Source: Nitrospira sp. CR1.1 (GTDB lineage: Bacteria > Nitrospirota > Nitrospiria > Nitrospirales > Nitrospiraceae). Taken from it: a stretch of 64,000 nt of DNA. Of this stretch, positions 52,241 through 62,900 are shown piece by piece; position 1 is the first letter of the stretch; every line of letters starts with the position of its first letter. Where the stretch lies: contig WIAF01000004.1 of the NCBI GenBank assembly GCA_014055465.1, positions 124,001 through 188,000 on the forward strand. Direction: 5' to 3'. Under the pieces are notes generated by a model that ran no database searches, had not been told where the DNA came from, and saw nothing but the letters and a program-made list of their open reading frames with translations. A program made the translations under genes and the position numbers.

Positions 52241-53298
52241 ACCGCGTCGGTCCTTTCTGTCGAACGTGCCGGGACGACCTCAGGGCTCACGGCAACGACT
52301 CCGCTGCACACATTCACCCGCGTCAGCGCGACCGCAGCGGCGGCCAGCCCCAGCACGGTCACGCCGCTCAAGATCACGGCGAGATCCTGCGGAACGGCCA
52401 TGACCAGCAATCCGATCCCGCCTAAGATTGCCGCGCCAAGGTAACTGAGCAACACCACGTGCGTGACCGAGAGCCCCCAATGACGCAACCGTATCGCGAT
52501 GTGGTCGGGGCTGCCGAGAAAGACCGGCAATCCGCGCAAGAATCGGATGTACATGACGAACAGCGTGTCAAAAATCGGCATCCCCAGGATCAAAACCGGC
52601 GTCAACAGCGAGACGGAATGACCTTCCGTGTACTTGCCGATCATCGACAGGGCACCCAGCATCAGGCCGATGAACATGGCGCCGGAATCCCCCATGTAAA
52701 TGGACGCCGGCCGCCAGTTGTATCGCAGAAAACCCAGCAGGCTTCCCATCAGCGCGGCCAGCATAAAAGCGATCGTCTGGTCACCGTTCAAAATCGCGAC
52801 CACGCACAGAAACGCTGCGCTGATCACGCCAACCCCGGCCGACAAGCCGTCCATGATGTCCAGAAGATTGAAGGCATTGATGATGCCGATCATCCAGAAC
52901 ACGGTCAGCAGGATATCGACCCAATCGGGAAGAGACGCAATCTCGATACGTATGCCGCTCTTGATCAAGACAAACACCGCCAGGAACTGTCCCGCCAACT
53001 TGGCGCCGGGCGACAACACTCCGAAGTCGTCGATCAATCCCAGCATGATGATCAACGTTCCCGAGAGCACGATGCCGAGCACGTCCTGCCGGAACTCGAA
53101 GGTAAACGCCAGGCTCACGAGAAAAGAGAGGTAGATCGCCAATCCGCCCAAATACGGAACCGGCTCTCCCTGATGCTTGAGCCGGCCATCCGGGCTATCG
53201 ACAATGCCGAACTTCAACGCGGCCCGGCGCGCAATCGGCACGCCATACACCGACAGCAAAACGGCGACCAGGAATGTCAGCGCCAGGAGGATCATCAC
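52237..53298 (-). CDS. WecA/MraY-type undecaprenyl-phosphate sugar-1-P transferase
   Basis: The 353-residue polytopic protein (about 10-11 helices) has the conserved loops of the MraY/WecA family: DSPDGRLKHQGEPVPYLGGL, LIDDFGVLSPGAKLAGQFLA (Asp pair), NAFNLLDIMDGLSAGVGVIS and NWRPASIYMGDSGAMFIGLM. A cytoplasmic His motif is in GSPDHIAIRLRHWGLS. It transfers a sugar-1-phosphate from a UDP-sugar to undecaprenyl phosphate, the committed start of O-antigen or exopolysaccharide synthesis. It therefore fixes the locus as lipid-linked glycan assembly. Confidence 0.9.
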   Translation of the reverse strand: MMILLALTFLVAVLLSVYGVPIARRAALKFGIVDSPDGRLKHQGEPVPYLGGLAIYLSFLVSLAFTFEFRQDVLGIVLSGTLIIMLGLIDDFGVLSPGAKLAGQFLAVFVLIKSGIRIEIASLPDWVDILLTVFWMIGIINAFNLLDIMDGLSAGVGVISAAFLCVVAILNGDQTIAFMLAALMGSLLGFLRYNWRPASIYMGDSGAMFIGLMLGALSMIGKYTEGHSVSLLTPVLILGMPIFDTLFVMYIRFLRGLPVFLGSPDHIAIRLRHWGLSVTHVVLLSYLGAAILGGIGLLVMAVPQDLAVILSGVTVLGLAAAAVALTRVNVCSGVVAVSPEVVPARSTERTDAV

Positions 53299-54431
53299 GC
53301 ACCTGTGGAATGTCTACGGTCAGACAGAGGCAGGCCGACAGGCCGCTGCATCAGAAGATGAGGCTCGCCCTGGACAAAGGTGCGATAGACATCGGCCAGC
53401 CTGGGCCCCCATACCGCCAGGGAATACCGCGTCTCTACGGTCTGGCGGCCTGCCTGTCCCATGCGAGCGCGCAATTGTGGGTCCCGGCACAATGATTCGA
53501 GGCGCTCATACCACTCTTGTTCGGTCGAGGCGAAAAATCCATTGTCCCCATTCACAAGAATCTCGCGATTGACCCCGACAGGCGAGGCCACCGCCGGCAA
53601 CCCTACCGCGAGATATTGCAACAGCTTGAGCGCGCACTTGCCCCGGGCCCATTCTGTATCCTCCAGCGGCATCACGCCGATGGTGGCATCCTGAAGATCC
53701 TCAACTTCACGCCGCCACTCCCAGGATCGAAACTCGATGTCCAACCCGTCGAGCACCGGTGGCTGAGAACAGACGACGCGAAGCTTCACGCGATACCGCT
53801 CTTGCAGCCGGCGGAGTGCAGGCGCAAGCACGTTCAAATACTTGAGGTTGTAAGCCAGGCCGATCCAGACAATCGTGATAGGGTCATCGACCAAATCGGA
53901 TGCGGCGGTCGGTCGCAAGGGCCTGGGGGCAAATCGCTCAGTGTCCACCACCGTCGGCACCACCGTGACTTGAGAGGAATATTGGGTGGCGTAGGCGGCT
54001 AACCGATCGTTTCCAACAATGACGCCCATCGCCATCCTGAAGAGCACAGGCATCTTCCGTTCATGGCCACGAGTCAGATAAATGGCGTCATCCATTTCGA
54101 ACACCAACCGATACCGCAACCAGCGCAACAGCCGTTCGATCAGGGGAGGCGCATAGGGAAAGAGTTGCCCTTCGATCACGATCAGGTCCCGTCGCCCCAG
54201 AGTCAGGAGCGTTCCCAAACGTTTGAGAAAGCGGGCCAGGACATAGGGAATTTTCAGACAGGTTTGTAAGACTGATGAGCGCACTTGAAGAATCGAGAAG
54301 TAGGTGGCGCCGAACAGCGGATCTACATGGCAATCGATGCCCGACTGTTGAAGATGAGGCAAGAATTGGTAGACGCGGTAGCGACTACTCGGGCCGATGG
54401 GCGAGCTTTTGGAAAAATAGGTAACCGTCAT
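53295..54431 (-). CDS. Glycosyltransferase (GT1/GT4-like)
   Basis: The 378-residue product is read from the ATG at 54431 (MTVTYFSKSSPIGPSSRYRV); an upstream GTG would add 12 residues. DLIVIEGQLFPYAPPLIERL, RLVFEMDDAIYLTRG, ITIVWIGLAYNLKYLNVLAP and GVMPLEDTEWARGKCALKLL with AVGLPAVASPVGVNREILVN fit a GT-B glycosyltransferase with the donor site in the C-terminal half. It overlaps the WecA-like gene by 4 bp. The acceptor is unknown. The 183 bp upstream hold no gene. Confidence 0.85.
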   Translation of the reverse strand: MTVTYFSKSSPIGPSSRYRVYQFLPHLQQSGIDCHVDPLFGATYFSILQVRSSVLQTCLKIPYVLARFLKRLGTLLTLGRRDLIVIEGQLFPYAPPLIERLLRWLRYRLVFEMDDAIYLTRGHERKMPVLFRMAMGVIVGNDRLAAYATQYSSQVTVVPTVVDTERFAPRPLRPTAASDLVDDPITIVWIGLAYNLKYLNVLAPALRRLQERYRVKLRVVCSQPPVLDGLDIEFRSWEWRREVEDLQDATIGVMPLEDTEWARGKCALKLLQYLAVGLPAVASPVGVNREILVNGDNGFFASTEQEWYERLESLCRDPQLRARMGQAGRQTVETRYSLAVWGPRLADVYRTFVQGEPHLLMQRPVGLPLSDRRHSTGA

Positions 54432-54614
54432 GGCGCGTCTATCGTCCCGTTGCCTCGCAATATCCACTGTTTGTGCAGGGAAACCCGGCTAGTCAAATAG
54501 TACCGGAGTTCTCAGACAAGGATAGGTTTTTCGATTTTTTTGACGGATCAGACAGAGCCGAGGTACGGCCACAAATCCTGCCGGATCCACGCCTATGGTC
54601 GACAGCCCGGCTCT

Positions 54615-56444
54615 TTAGAATTTTAAATCGGAAGGAATGCGACGAAAGAATGAATGATGCCATTCAGCCAGCATCACCAATGCAAACAGAAGGCGCTCAT
54701 TCGGACAGGTGGAGACCAGTTCCCGCTCAACTAGGGATGCTGCCGCCTTCCCATCGAAGGCGGCAATGCGCTGCAGATCAAAATACTCAGACAGGTTCCC
54801 CACCCTCCGTAACCATTGCTGCAGCCACGTCGCCATTGGCAAGATAAATCCCTGCTTCTTGCGCTGAACGATATCGCGGGGCAGCAACAGGGCGGCAACT
54901 TCGCGGAGCGCGACCTTGCTGTGCGTCAAGGTCATCCGTCGGGATTCAGGCAGCCGAAGGGCCGTCTCGACCAACGCCGGAGACAAAAATGGCGCACGCC
55001 CCTCGAGACTATTCGCCATGGCCATGCGATCCAGCTTAACTAAGAGATCATCGGGCAACCAGGTCAGGATATCGGTAAGGGTGGCTCGTTGGAGGGAGTT
55101 CTCCGACTGTTGGAGCGTGGACTGCAACACATCTTCCCAGGGATCGGAATCTGGAACATACCCGCCAAGCAACCTTCGCCTTCCCGCCGAATCCATGACA
55201 AGCGGAAATCCGGACGGCGTCACGGGCCAAACGTTATCGCAGAGTTCTTGAAGGGGCACCGCAGACACTCGTCCTGTCATCCAGGCTCTCAGACGAGCAC
55301 GCCACGAGCAACGCGACAACAGGGCACCGTAGTACTCATACCCCGCGAATAACTCATCGGCTCCTTCTCCTGACAACACCACCGTCACGTGCCGCTTAGC
55401 TTCCCGACAGAGCCAATAGGTCGGAAGCAATGCTTGATCACCGAGCGGTTCATCCAGCCCATCAATCACCGCCGGCAGCAACTCGTGGAAGGCCGCTTCG
55501 TCAAAAGTGAAATGATGATGAGATGAGCCGATGGCGCGCGCCACCACCTGAGCATGTGGCGACTCATCGTAACGCACATCTTTGAAGCCCATCGAGAACG
55601 TATCGATTGCGGGATGATGCTTCGCGGCGACCGCCGCCACAATCGAGCTGTCGATACCTCCAGACAGGAAGACGCCAACAGGAACATCCGCGACCAATCG
55701 ACTCGTGACTGCGACCTCGATCCGCTCGACAAGCGTCCGTGTATCGACTGTTTCGACCGGCCCGACAGCGGGGCGATAATACTGTTCGTGGGTGACCCGG
55801 AGCGAATCAAGGGATAGCGTGAGTCGTTCGCCGGGCAGGACACGTTGAATCCCTTTAAAAATCGTGCGACGGCCGGGCACATAATGCAGCGCGAGGTACC
55901 GATCGACACTGTCCGCATCAATATCACGATCGACCCAGGGCAACCATGCCAAGGCAGTCGTATTCGAGCTGTACGCGAACTTGCCGCCTGAGGCACTATA
56001 GTACAAGGGCTTCTCTCCGAATCGGTCACGCGCCAGGTGCAGCTGATGATTCCGTCGGTCAAGAATGGCGATCGCATACATGCCGTCGAGACGTGCCAGC
56101 AACTCATCCATGCCCCAATAATCGTATCCGTGCGCTAACACTTCCGTGTCACTGGCCGTCAGAAATTCCGCACCGCCTTGTGTCAGCTCCCGTCGGAGGG
56201 CGGCATGGTTATAGATTTCCCCGTTTTGAAAGGCTACGACCTGGCCGTCTCGACTGAGAAGCGGCTGTCCACCGCCTTGGACATCGATCACCGCCAACCG
56301 CCGCATACCCATCATAATATGGTGATCAACGAACTGGCCTTCACCGTCAGGACCGCGTGCTGCCATCGTTGCCAGCATGCGCGACAGGACATGGCGTGCC
56401 TGTTGTGGCTCCATGCGATCACACACGCCGACAATGCCGCACAT
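54615..56444 (-). CDS. asnB: Asparagine synthase-like amidotransferase
   Basis: The 609-residue product has Cys2 as the glutaminase nucleophile (MCGIVGVCDRM), so the ATG at 56444 is chosen over the longer frame. The class II glutaminase domain includes ARGPDGEGQFVD and FQNGEIYNHAALRREL. The synthetase domain has the PP-loop LSGGIDSSIVAAVAA and VLSGEGADELFAGYEYYGAL. In glycan loci such AsnB paralogues often amidate a sugar carboxylate rather than make asparagine. The position between GT and methyltransferase genes supports that here, but it is not proven. Confidence 0.9.
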   Translation of the reverse strand: MCGIVGVCDRMEPQQARHVLSRMLATMAARGPDGEGQFVDHHIMMGMRRLAVIDVQGGGQPLLSRDGQVVAFQNGEIYNHAALRRELTQGGAEFLTASDTEVLAHGYDYWGMDELLARLDGMYAIAILDRRNHQLHLARDRFGEKPLYYSASGGKFAYSSNTTALAWLPWVDRDIDADSVDRYLALHYVPGRRTIFKGIQRVLPGERLTLSLDSLRVTHEQYYRPAVGPVETVDTRTLVERIEVAVTSRLVADVPVGVFLSGGIDSSIVAAVAAKHHPAIDTFSMGFKDVRYDESPHAQVVARAIGSSHHHFTFDEAAFHELLPAVIDGLDEPLGDQALLPTYWLCREAKRHVTVVLSGEGADELFAGYEYYGALLSRCSWRARLRAWMTGRVSAVPLQELCDNVWPVTPSGFPLVMDSAGRRRLLGGYVPDSDPWEDVLQSTLQQSENSLQRATLTDILTWLPDDLLVKLDRMAMANSLEGRAPFLSPALVETALRLPESRRMTLTHSKVALREVAALLLPRDIVQRKKQGFILPMATWLQQWLRRVGNLSEYFDLQRIAAFDGKAAASLVERELVSTCPNERLLFALVMLAEWHHSFFRRIPSDLKF

Positions 56445-56460
56445 GCGTTGAGGTCCCTGG

Positions 56461-57537
56461 TTATTCCGTTCGCCGGGTGCCCGGCACCGGTTTCTGACAG
56501 ATGAGGAACACGAAGTCTGACGGCAGGGCATTGCTTTTGATCAGCAGGTCTTCCAGGAGAAGAATCAATTTCACAATCGAATCAAAATCCCGCTTCCCCT
56601 GGTTCGCCAATTCAGTACGCAGGAGCGGATGCAACTGATGCAGCAGCGTGCCGTTATAGAACCGTTCGTAACGGACGTTGAAATACTTTTTCACCAGTGG
56701 ATAGACCTCGGCCGATCGCACCGCTTCTGACGGATCGCACCTGAGCATGCTCTCTATGGTCGGCCTCTCGAACTTGGTTTGTCTGCCATCCCGTAAATAG
56801 GCAGGGTCGAGGACGCTGAGCACCTGGTTCGCAATCTCGATCTGCTGATCGGTCCACTGAAACCGATTGGGGCCGATGAACTCGACCACCACGAAATATC
56901 CGTCCGGCGCCAAGGCGCGCTCTACCGTTGAGATAAGTCCTTCCAGATTGGTCGTGTGATGCAGCGCGCCGGTCGAGAAGATCAGATCAAAGGTGTCCTC
57001 AATGCGCAGCGAGTTGACATCCCCCACCTCAAATCGGTAGCACTCCGACGACGCGCCGGCCGCTTCAAACCTCGCCGCCGCCTGCTTGATGGCCCCTTCT
57101 GAAATATCGACCCCGCTCACGAATCGCACCTTACCCGATGTATAAAGTTGGATCTCGTGCGCCCCATCTCCGCAACACACGCTCAGGGACCGGTCGAACG
57201 TCCGCCCGGAAAAATAGTCGTTCATCAGCCACCTCAACCAATGCTGGGGAGTATCGGTCATCAGGCGATAGGTAGACTCCTCGACCAGCTTGTTATTGAG
57301 CCAGTAGGAATTGTCCACTCTCATCGCTTGAAACTGTTGTCCCCAATAGTCGGATACCCGGTCCTGGTCGTTCCCAGCATTGCCAGCAGCAAGAGGTCCA
57401 GATTCGTGAGGAGGACGGACGCTCGCTCGGAGCTTTCGCAGTAGAGGCACCAGCCCCAGCCGCCTCATTCCTGGGAGCAGCATGCTCCGCAATCGCTGTT
57501 CCATGAAACTAGGTCCCAACATCATCCTCCCGCGCAC
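56461..57537 (-). CDS. Class I SAM-dependent methyltransferase
   Basis: The product is 358 residues from the first possible start. The N-terminal approximately 45 residues are unusual (MRGRMMLGPSFMEQRLRSML), so an internal start is possible. The core has LSVCCGDGAHEIQLYTSGKV (motif I), VSGVDISEGAIKQAAARF, LIFSTGALHHTTNLEGLIST and YFVVVEFIGPNRFQW. It likely O- or N-methylates a sugar in the glycan. It lies 17 bp upstream of asnB in the same transcript. Confidence 0.85.
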   Translation of the reverse strand: MRGRMMLGPSFMEQRLRSMLLPGMRRLGLVPLLRKLRASVRPPHESGPLAAGNAGNDQDRVSDYWGQQFQAMRVDNSYWLNNKLVEESTYRLMTDTPQHWLRWLMNDYFSGRTFDRSLSVCCGDGAHEIQLYTSGKVRFVSGVDISEGAIKQAAARFEAAGASSECYRFEVGDVNSLRIEDTFDLIFSTGALHHTTNLEGLISTVERALAPDGYFVVVEFIGPNRFQWTDQQIEIANQVLSVLDPAYLRDGRQTKFERPTIESMLRCDPSEAVRSAEVYPLVKKYFNVRYERFYNGTLLHQLHPLLRTELANQGKRDFDSIVKLILLLEDLLIKSNALPSDFVFLICQKPVPGTRRTE

Positions 57538-57563
57538 GCAATATCCTTACCTTCGCTCGTTTC

Positions 57564-58739
57564 CTACGCAGCCAGTTGAAGCTGCGACTGATCAGTGCGC
57601 CCGTTCTCAGGGACATAACGATCTCGTAACCGATAGAATGTGACTTCGTAGTACCGATATAGAGCGAACGCCGAAGCAAATGTTGCAAAATGAAACATCA
57701 GAAACCATGCCACTCCGTCCACTCCGTCATTTACGATGAAGCAATTGATCAGGATCAGAACTGGCAGGTTCACCAGGTAGGCTGAATAGGAAATCTTCGC
57801 GATCAAAGTAACGACCGATGTCAGGCTGGATGGCAGCTGTAGAGGAAGCGATGCAACCACCACGGCCGCGCAACCGAAGGACGTGAAGGTAAAGAGAACC
57901 GTCTTGCTGAAATGCGAGTCATCCATTACCTCCATCGGTGTAAGTGAGACATAGATACCACACAGCACCAGCAGCACCATAAGAGACCGTGTCACTGCCT
58001 TTTCTCTGAGAATCCTAGCATCAGCCTGATCCAGCCAAGCGAGCAGCACTCCGACCATCAAGCTGTCGAACCGGAAGACAGCAACCTTTCGAACTTCCGC
58101 ATCCCAAGAGACAGATTCAGACGCCAGAATCCCGCGAGCGAGGAGCGATCCCAGAATGACGATGAGCGCCGTTACGAGAATTGCCGCCCTCCGCTTGATG
58201 CTCAACGCCCAAGACAATATCAGAAAGGACAGTGGGAACCCGATGTAGAACAGCTCTTCGATCGCGAGACTCCAGGCCTCTGGAAAGAAGTTCGGATGGG
58301 GTGTGCTCATGTTTTGAACAAATATCATGTATCTCCAGAGATCATCGGGGACGGGCGACCGCATCACCAGCAGTGCGAATACGATATTGACTCCCATAAA
58401 CAACACGTAGCTAGGAAGCGTCCGGAAGAACCGCCGTAAATAAAATGTCTTGAGCCAACCGTAGCGCGACTCATCTGCAGCGCGGAGTAACATCTGCCCA
58501 ATCAAGAACCCGCTGAGCACAAAAAACAACTCGACTCCGACAAATCCTCCGAACTTCAGCGATTCCGTCACATGGGGAATAAGTGGTTCCAAATAGCCAA
58601 CGCCATGACTGAACACCACCAAGCTAATAGCCACAGCCCGACACGCATCAAGCCCGACGTTACGAGACCGTTCTCCCGCAATCCCCACGTAGAGATTTCG
58701 CCCCGTCAAACTCCCGCTGCAGTTCTTTTCCTGATCCAT
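57564..58739 (-). CDS. Acyltransferase family 3 (OafA/YrhL type)
   Basis: The 391-residue membrane protein has about 10 helices. RNVGLDACRAVAISLVVFSH and GYLEPLIPHVTESLKFGGFV with GVELFFVLSGFLIGQML match acyltransferase 3 proteins that O-acetylate surface sugars. PEAWSLAIEELFYIGFPLSF is the second conserved region. The ATG at 58739 has AGAAGAG upstream. Longer frames (58868 or 58952) overlap the neighbouring methyltransferase and add charged sequence unlike the family. It probably decorates the glycan on the periplasmic side. Confidence 0.88.
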   Translation of the reverse strand: MDQEKNCSGSLTGRNLYVGIAGERSRNVGLDACRAVAISLVVFSHGVGYLEPLIPHVTESLKFGGFVGVELFFVLSGFLIGQMLLRAADESRYGWLKTFYLRRFFRTLPSYVLFMGVNIVFALLVMRSPVPDDLWRYMIFVQNMSTPHPNFFPEAWSLAIEELFYIGFPLSFLILSWALSIKRRAAILVTALIVILGSLLARGILASESVSWDAEVRKVAVFRFDSLMVGVLLAWLDQADARILREKAVTRSLMVLLVLCGIYVSLTPMEVMDDSHFSKTVLFTFTSFGCAAVVVASLPLQLPSSLTSVVTLIAKISYSAYLVNLPVLILINCFIVNDGVDGVAWFLMFHFATFASAFALYRYYEVTFYRLRDRYVPENGRTDQSQLQLAA

Positions 58740-58797
58740 GCGCTCTTCTGGACGATACCTTTTGGGATTGTTCAGTGTGGACGAACTAGCGCGATCG

Positions 58798-59934
58798 CTA
58801 CGGTCGCCGTCCTTCGAAAAAGAATCCTGCTGCCAAGATGGTTCGTCCGGCTTCACCGAGCGCGTCATCGAACTCCCCTGCTCCAGCCTGTAACTCTTTG
58901 CGCCATTTGGCCATCGTGTTGCGCCACTTTCTTGATGTGATGAAGGGCGCAATCGCCTCGAATTGCATCAATAGGCTCGCTGAGGGATGTTGGTAGTTCT
59001 TGATCCCGCATCGGAGTTCCTCAAAGGGAGCCATCACTTTCCGCAGGCCATGCTGGGTCATATTGAAAAAATGCCAAGGGTCTCCGTGTAATGGCTGCAT
59101 AAAGGCGGTGTCGAGGTGAATGATGCCCCCTGGGCGAAGGATACGACACAACTCTCGCGCCGTAAAATGCGGATCCTCAAGATGCTCAAATACGGCCTGA
59201 CTGACCACCGCATCGAAGGTGTGATCGCGAAATGGCAGCCGCGCGCGCGTGCAGACCAGGTCGGTCCATTCATATTGGACCGCATCGAGGTAGACCACAT
59301 GAGGCCGCAACAATTCTTTTGGCGTGTGCCCGGCCCCGAAATCCAGCACCAGCCCCGCACGGTGGCGGCCAAGGATCTCGAGCACATCGGTAGAATAGGG
59401 ATGGGTGTGTGTCTGCTCCGTGACATGCAGACAGGGCGTTCCCTGCTCCTGAAGAAAGTGCGGAACACGTCCTCTGAGAGGCACGAGCCTGGCACAACGA
59501 GGGCAGCCCCACCCAAGTTCCTGGCTCGCCAGAGGAGATCGGCATTCCGGGCAGACGAGAAGATCAAACAGATTGAAGGATCGGTCGCGCATGACCGGCG
59601 GGTGATAGGCCCCGACGGCATAGGTTCGGCGAAACAATTCCCGATCCTGCCCAGCTGCATCGAGGACCACCACCTCGACCGCCTGTGCCTGATCCTGTTC
59701 GGCCATGAGGAGATCGCCTTGAAACCCGCTAATGATGGCTTGCGAGTGATTCGAATAGACCGACGACACATCCCTTCGGACGCTTCCCCACTCCAACGAC
59801 GCCGCTCGTTTTCCATTGCAGGCCACGTACAACTGTGGACGACGGCCATGGTCCGGAATATACCAACCAGAGAACCGGTTGATCGTCTCCAACTGCGGTC
59901 CGCCTGGCGTCTCCAGATTAAACTGTGCCGTCAT
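58798..59934 (-). CDS. Methyltransferase with N-terminal zinc-ribbon segment
   Basis: The 378-residue product has an N-terminal domain of about 125 residues, then a Trm112/UPF0434-like zinc-ribbon segment, FDLLVCPECRSPLASQELGW with CPRCARLVPLRGRVPHF. A class I methyltransferase follows: VLDFGAGHTPKELLRPH, YLDAVQYEWTDLV, FDAVVSQAVFEHLEDPHFTA and LRPGGIIHLDTAFMQP. It likely methylates a glycan or lipid intermediate. Its ATG overlaps the stop of the big glycosyltransferase (ATGA), so the two are coupled. Confidence 0.87.
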   Translation of the reverse strand: MTAQFNLETPGGPQLETINRFSGWYIPDHGRRPQLYVACNGKRAASLEWGSVRRDVSSVYSNHSQAIISGFQGDLLMAEQDQAQAVEVVVLDAAGQDRELFRRTYAVGAYHPPVMRDRSFNLFDLLVCPECRSPLASQELGWGCPRCARLVPLRGRVPHFLQEQGTPCLHVTEQTHTHPYSTDVLEILGRHRAGLVLDFGAGHTPKELLRPHVVYLDAVQYEWTDLVCTRARLPFRDHTFDAVVSQAVFEHLEDPHFTARELCRILRPGGIIHLDTAFMQPLHGDPWHFFNMTQHGLRKVMAPFEELRCGIKNYQHPSASLLMQFEAIAPFITSRKWRNTMAKWRKELQAGAGEFDDALGEAGRTILAAGFFFEGRRP

Positions 59935-62900
59935 GACAAGAGTCCTCCGCCGCTCAGCCAGGCTTCGGCAAAGATGTCCGCATAATGCCCGACCATCTCA
60001 TCGAAATCAGTCCCGATGGCCAGCACGCTGGCGCTCTTCGACGCCAATCGGACCCGAAGCGCCTCATCCAGAAGTACACTCCTAAGGCGATCGGCCAACG
60101 CGCCGCTGTCACCCGCTTCATAAAACAAGGCATTCACTCCTTCTCGAACCTGCTCGCGGATCCCAAATACGGGAGTCGTCACGATCGGCAGGCCATAGGC
60201 CATCGCTTCCAATACCACCCGTGGGTAGCTCTCAAGCTGTGATGTACACACAAAGAGGTCCGCAGCACGATAGTACTGTGTGGTTTGGCGTGCTTCCGGA
60301 ATGAGATGCACTCGGCCGCGCAACTCAGACGGCAGTTCCGCGACAAGAGCATGTAGCGCTACACTGTACTCACTTGGCCGATCCCCTACGATGTAACATC
60401 GAACCCGCGCCTGGAGATCTGGAGAAAGCTGAGACAGGGCCTTGACAAGATCCTGCTGCCCCTTTCTGGGGCAGACCGTTCCAAGAAGCAATATCACCAC
60501 TTCACCATCACGCGCGCCGAGGGCCTTGCGTGCCTGCGCAGGGAGCCACTCCCTGCTCGCCTGTTCGATGCGCGTCCGGTCGAGACCGTTTCGAACGACG
60601 GTAAAATTGTGGCGCGTATTGAGCGCCGCATAGGCGTCTCGGGTGGCATCAGCAACGAAAACCACGCGATAGGGCAACGCAAAACAATCGTAGGCCTTTT
60701 GGACAACGCCGTCAGGCAAATAGTCAAAATAGGTCTGCCAGGGCTCGCTTTCTCGTGGATTCCATACGGAAGGCAATCCGGCTTCATGCGCCGCCGCGAC
60801 GGCGTAGAAACTTTGAAGTGTGTTGGCGTATGCCAGTTCCGCCCCCCACGAAAGGCACTTGGACGAAAAGGCTCGTACGGCCTCTTCATACTCCTTCAGC
60901 GTTGTCACACCCCAAAGCGGATGCCGATCGACCATGACCGGAATCCCCTCTTCTTCATAGAGTGACCGTAACGGGCCGTCCACGGGGGAAAATACAATGG
61001 GCTGAATGACCTTCCGGCGAACCAGCTCTTTCGTCAATTCGTATTGGCTCCAGGGCGCACCTTCGCAGTTCAAGCTCAATGCGGTCATCACCATCGGAAT
61101 CGGCTTCTGTCGCCGCGCCGCAATGGTGCGCGGCACAAAATTGAAGCCTTCATCGACCAAGGACAAATGCGGGCTATACCAGGGATCACGGCGGCGTTTG
61201 TACATTTGCTTGAATGCGGCGACCTCCGCTGGATCGTCTCGGAACCCTCTCGAGTAACCCTCGTAGTGAATGAGCTGCGCTTCGGGGCAGTAGACGCAGC
61301 GATACTTCTGGTCCACCAGACGATAGCAGTAGTCCACATCATTGTAGGCGACGCCGAACTCCGCCTCATTGAAGCCACCCAATTCCAGAAAAAGCCGACG
61401 AGATGTCAGAAGACAAGCCGCGGTAACGGCCGAGCAATTCCGAACAACGGAGGCATAGGCCAGATACCCATGTTCCCATGACGGCGTCAGCTTAAATGCG
61501 GGGCCGGCCATTCCATGGTACAAGCCATGGACAATACCGGCATGTTGAATGCGGCCGTCGGCAAAGATGAGTTTGGCCCCGACCGCGCCGACTCCCGACA
61601 TTTGCGCGTATCCCACCATTTGACTCAGCCAGCGTGGAGACTTTACCTCCGTATCGTTGTTCAAAAACAAGACAAGCTCGCCGGCTACTTGCTCTACAGC
61701 CCGATTATTGATTGCCGCATAGTTAAACCGTCCGGACGGATTGTCGATGCGAATGACTCGGTGGGGAAGCGAACGCAGATAGGCCACCGTCTCGGGATCG
61801 TCACTCTCATTGTCGATGATGACGATCTCATACTGTCGATAAGTGGTCGCGCGAAGAGACTCAACGCATTGACGCAGCACAGCGACCTGATTTTTGGTCG
61901 GAATGAGAATCGTCACGGTCGGTCCATCATCAGGAAATTCGTGACAATAAATACCCAGGTTTCCTGCAGCAGCAAATTCCGGTTGCGTCACACGGGCCGC
62001 GATGCCTCGCCGCTCGAAAGTCTCGGCAACCGCCCGCTGGCCTGCCTCGAGGCTGGCCGGCTTCGCCGCGCCGCTGGAGGCCGTCGAACCCGGCAATGCC
62101 CGCCAGTGATAAAGTACTTTCGGAATATGCCCGACCGCGCCCGTTCGCTCCGCCACACGCAGCGCGAGGTCATAATCCTGAGCGCCTTCAAATCCCGCCC
62201 GCATGCCTCCGACGGATTCAAATAATGACCGGCGCACCACGAACACATGACTCATGTACATGTAGGAGAGCAGCAACTCCGGCGACCAGTCCGGCTTGAA
62301 TTGTGGTGCATACCGCCGTCCCGACAGGTCGATCTTGTCGTCATCCGAATAGAGCGCATCGGTCTCATGATGGTCCGCAAGGTACAGAACTGCTTCGCCG
62401 ACAGCATCCGGCGTCAACTCATCATCGTGATCGAAGAATAAAAGAAACTCACCGGTCGCCAGCTCAGCGGCGCGGTTGGTAGCGAGACTGATATTGAGGT
62501 TTCGCTCCAGATACGTAATGCGAATACGAGGGTCTTTCTCGCGGAATCGCTCCAATTCATCCCGCACGGCTGGATTCGTACTGCAGTCGTCCGCGATACA
62601 CAGTTCCCATTCTCCACACACCTGCGCCCGTACTGAATCTATGGCTCTGGTGAGAAACTCAAGCGGCGGGTCGTGCACTGGCATGACCACCGAAATCGTT
62701 GGCAACCGGCCCGCATGTTGGCTCAGGCGGTCGAGCAGGTCATCACGCCTCCGCCGGTTCCAGACATTGACTCGCAACCAGGCCTCATAAGGCTGGAGCA
62801 CCGGCTCAATTGTTTTTGGAGCAGGCGATATTCGTTGGGCGAGTATTTTGAATCGAAAGAAGGCTTTCCGGAATAGATCGGCACACTCGGCTCTCCTGGG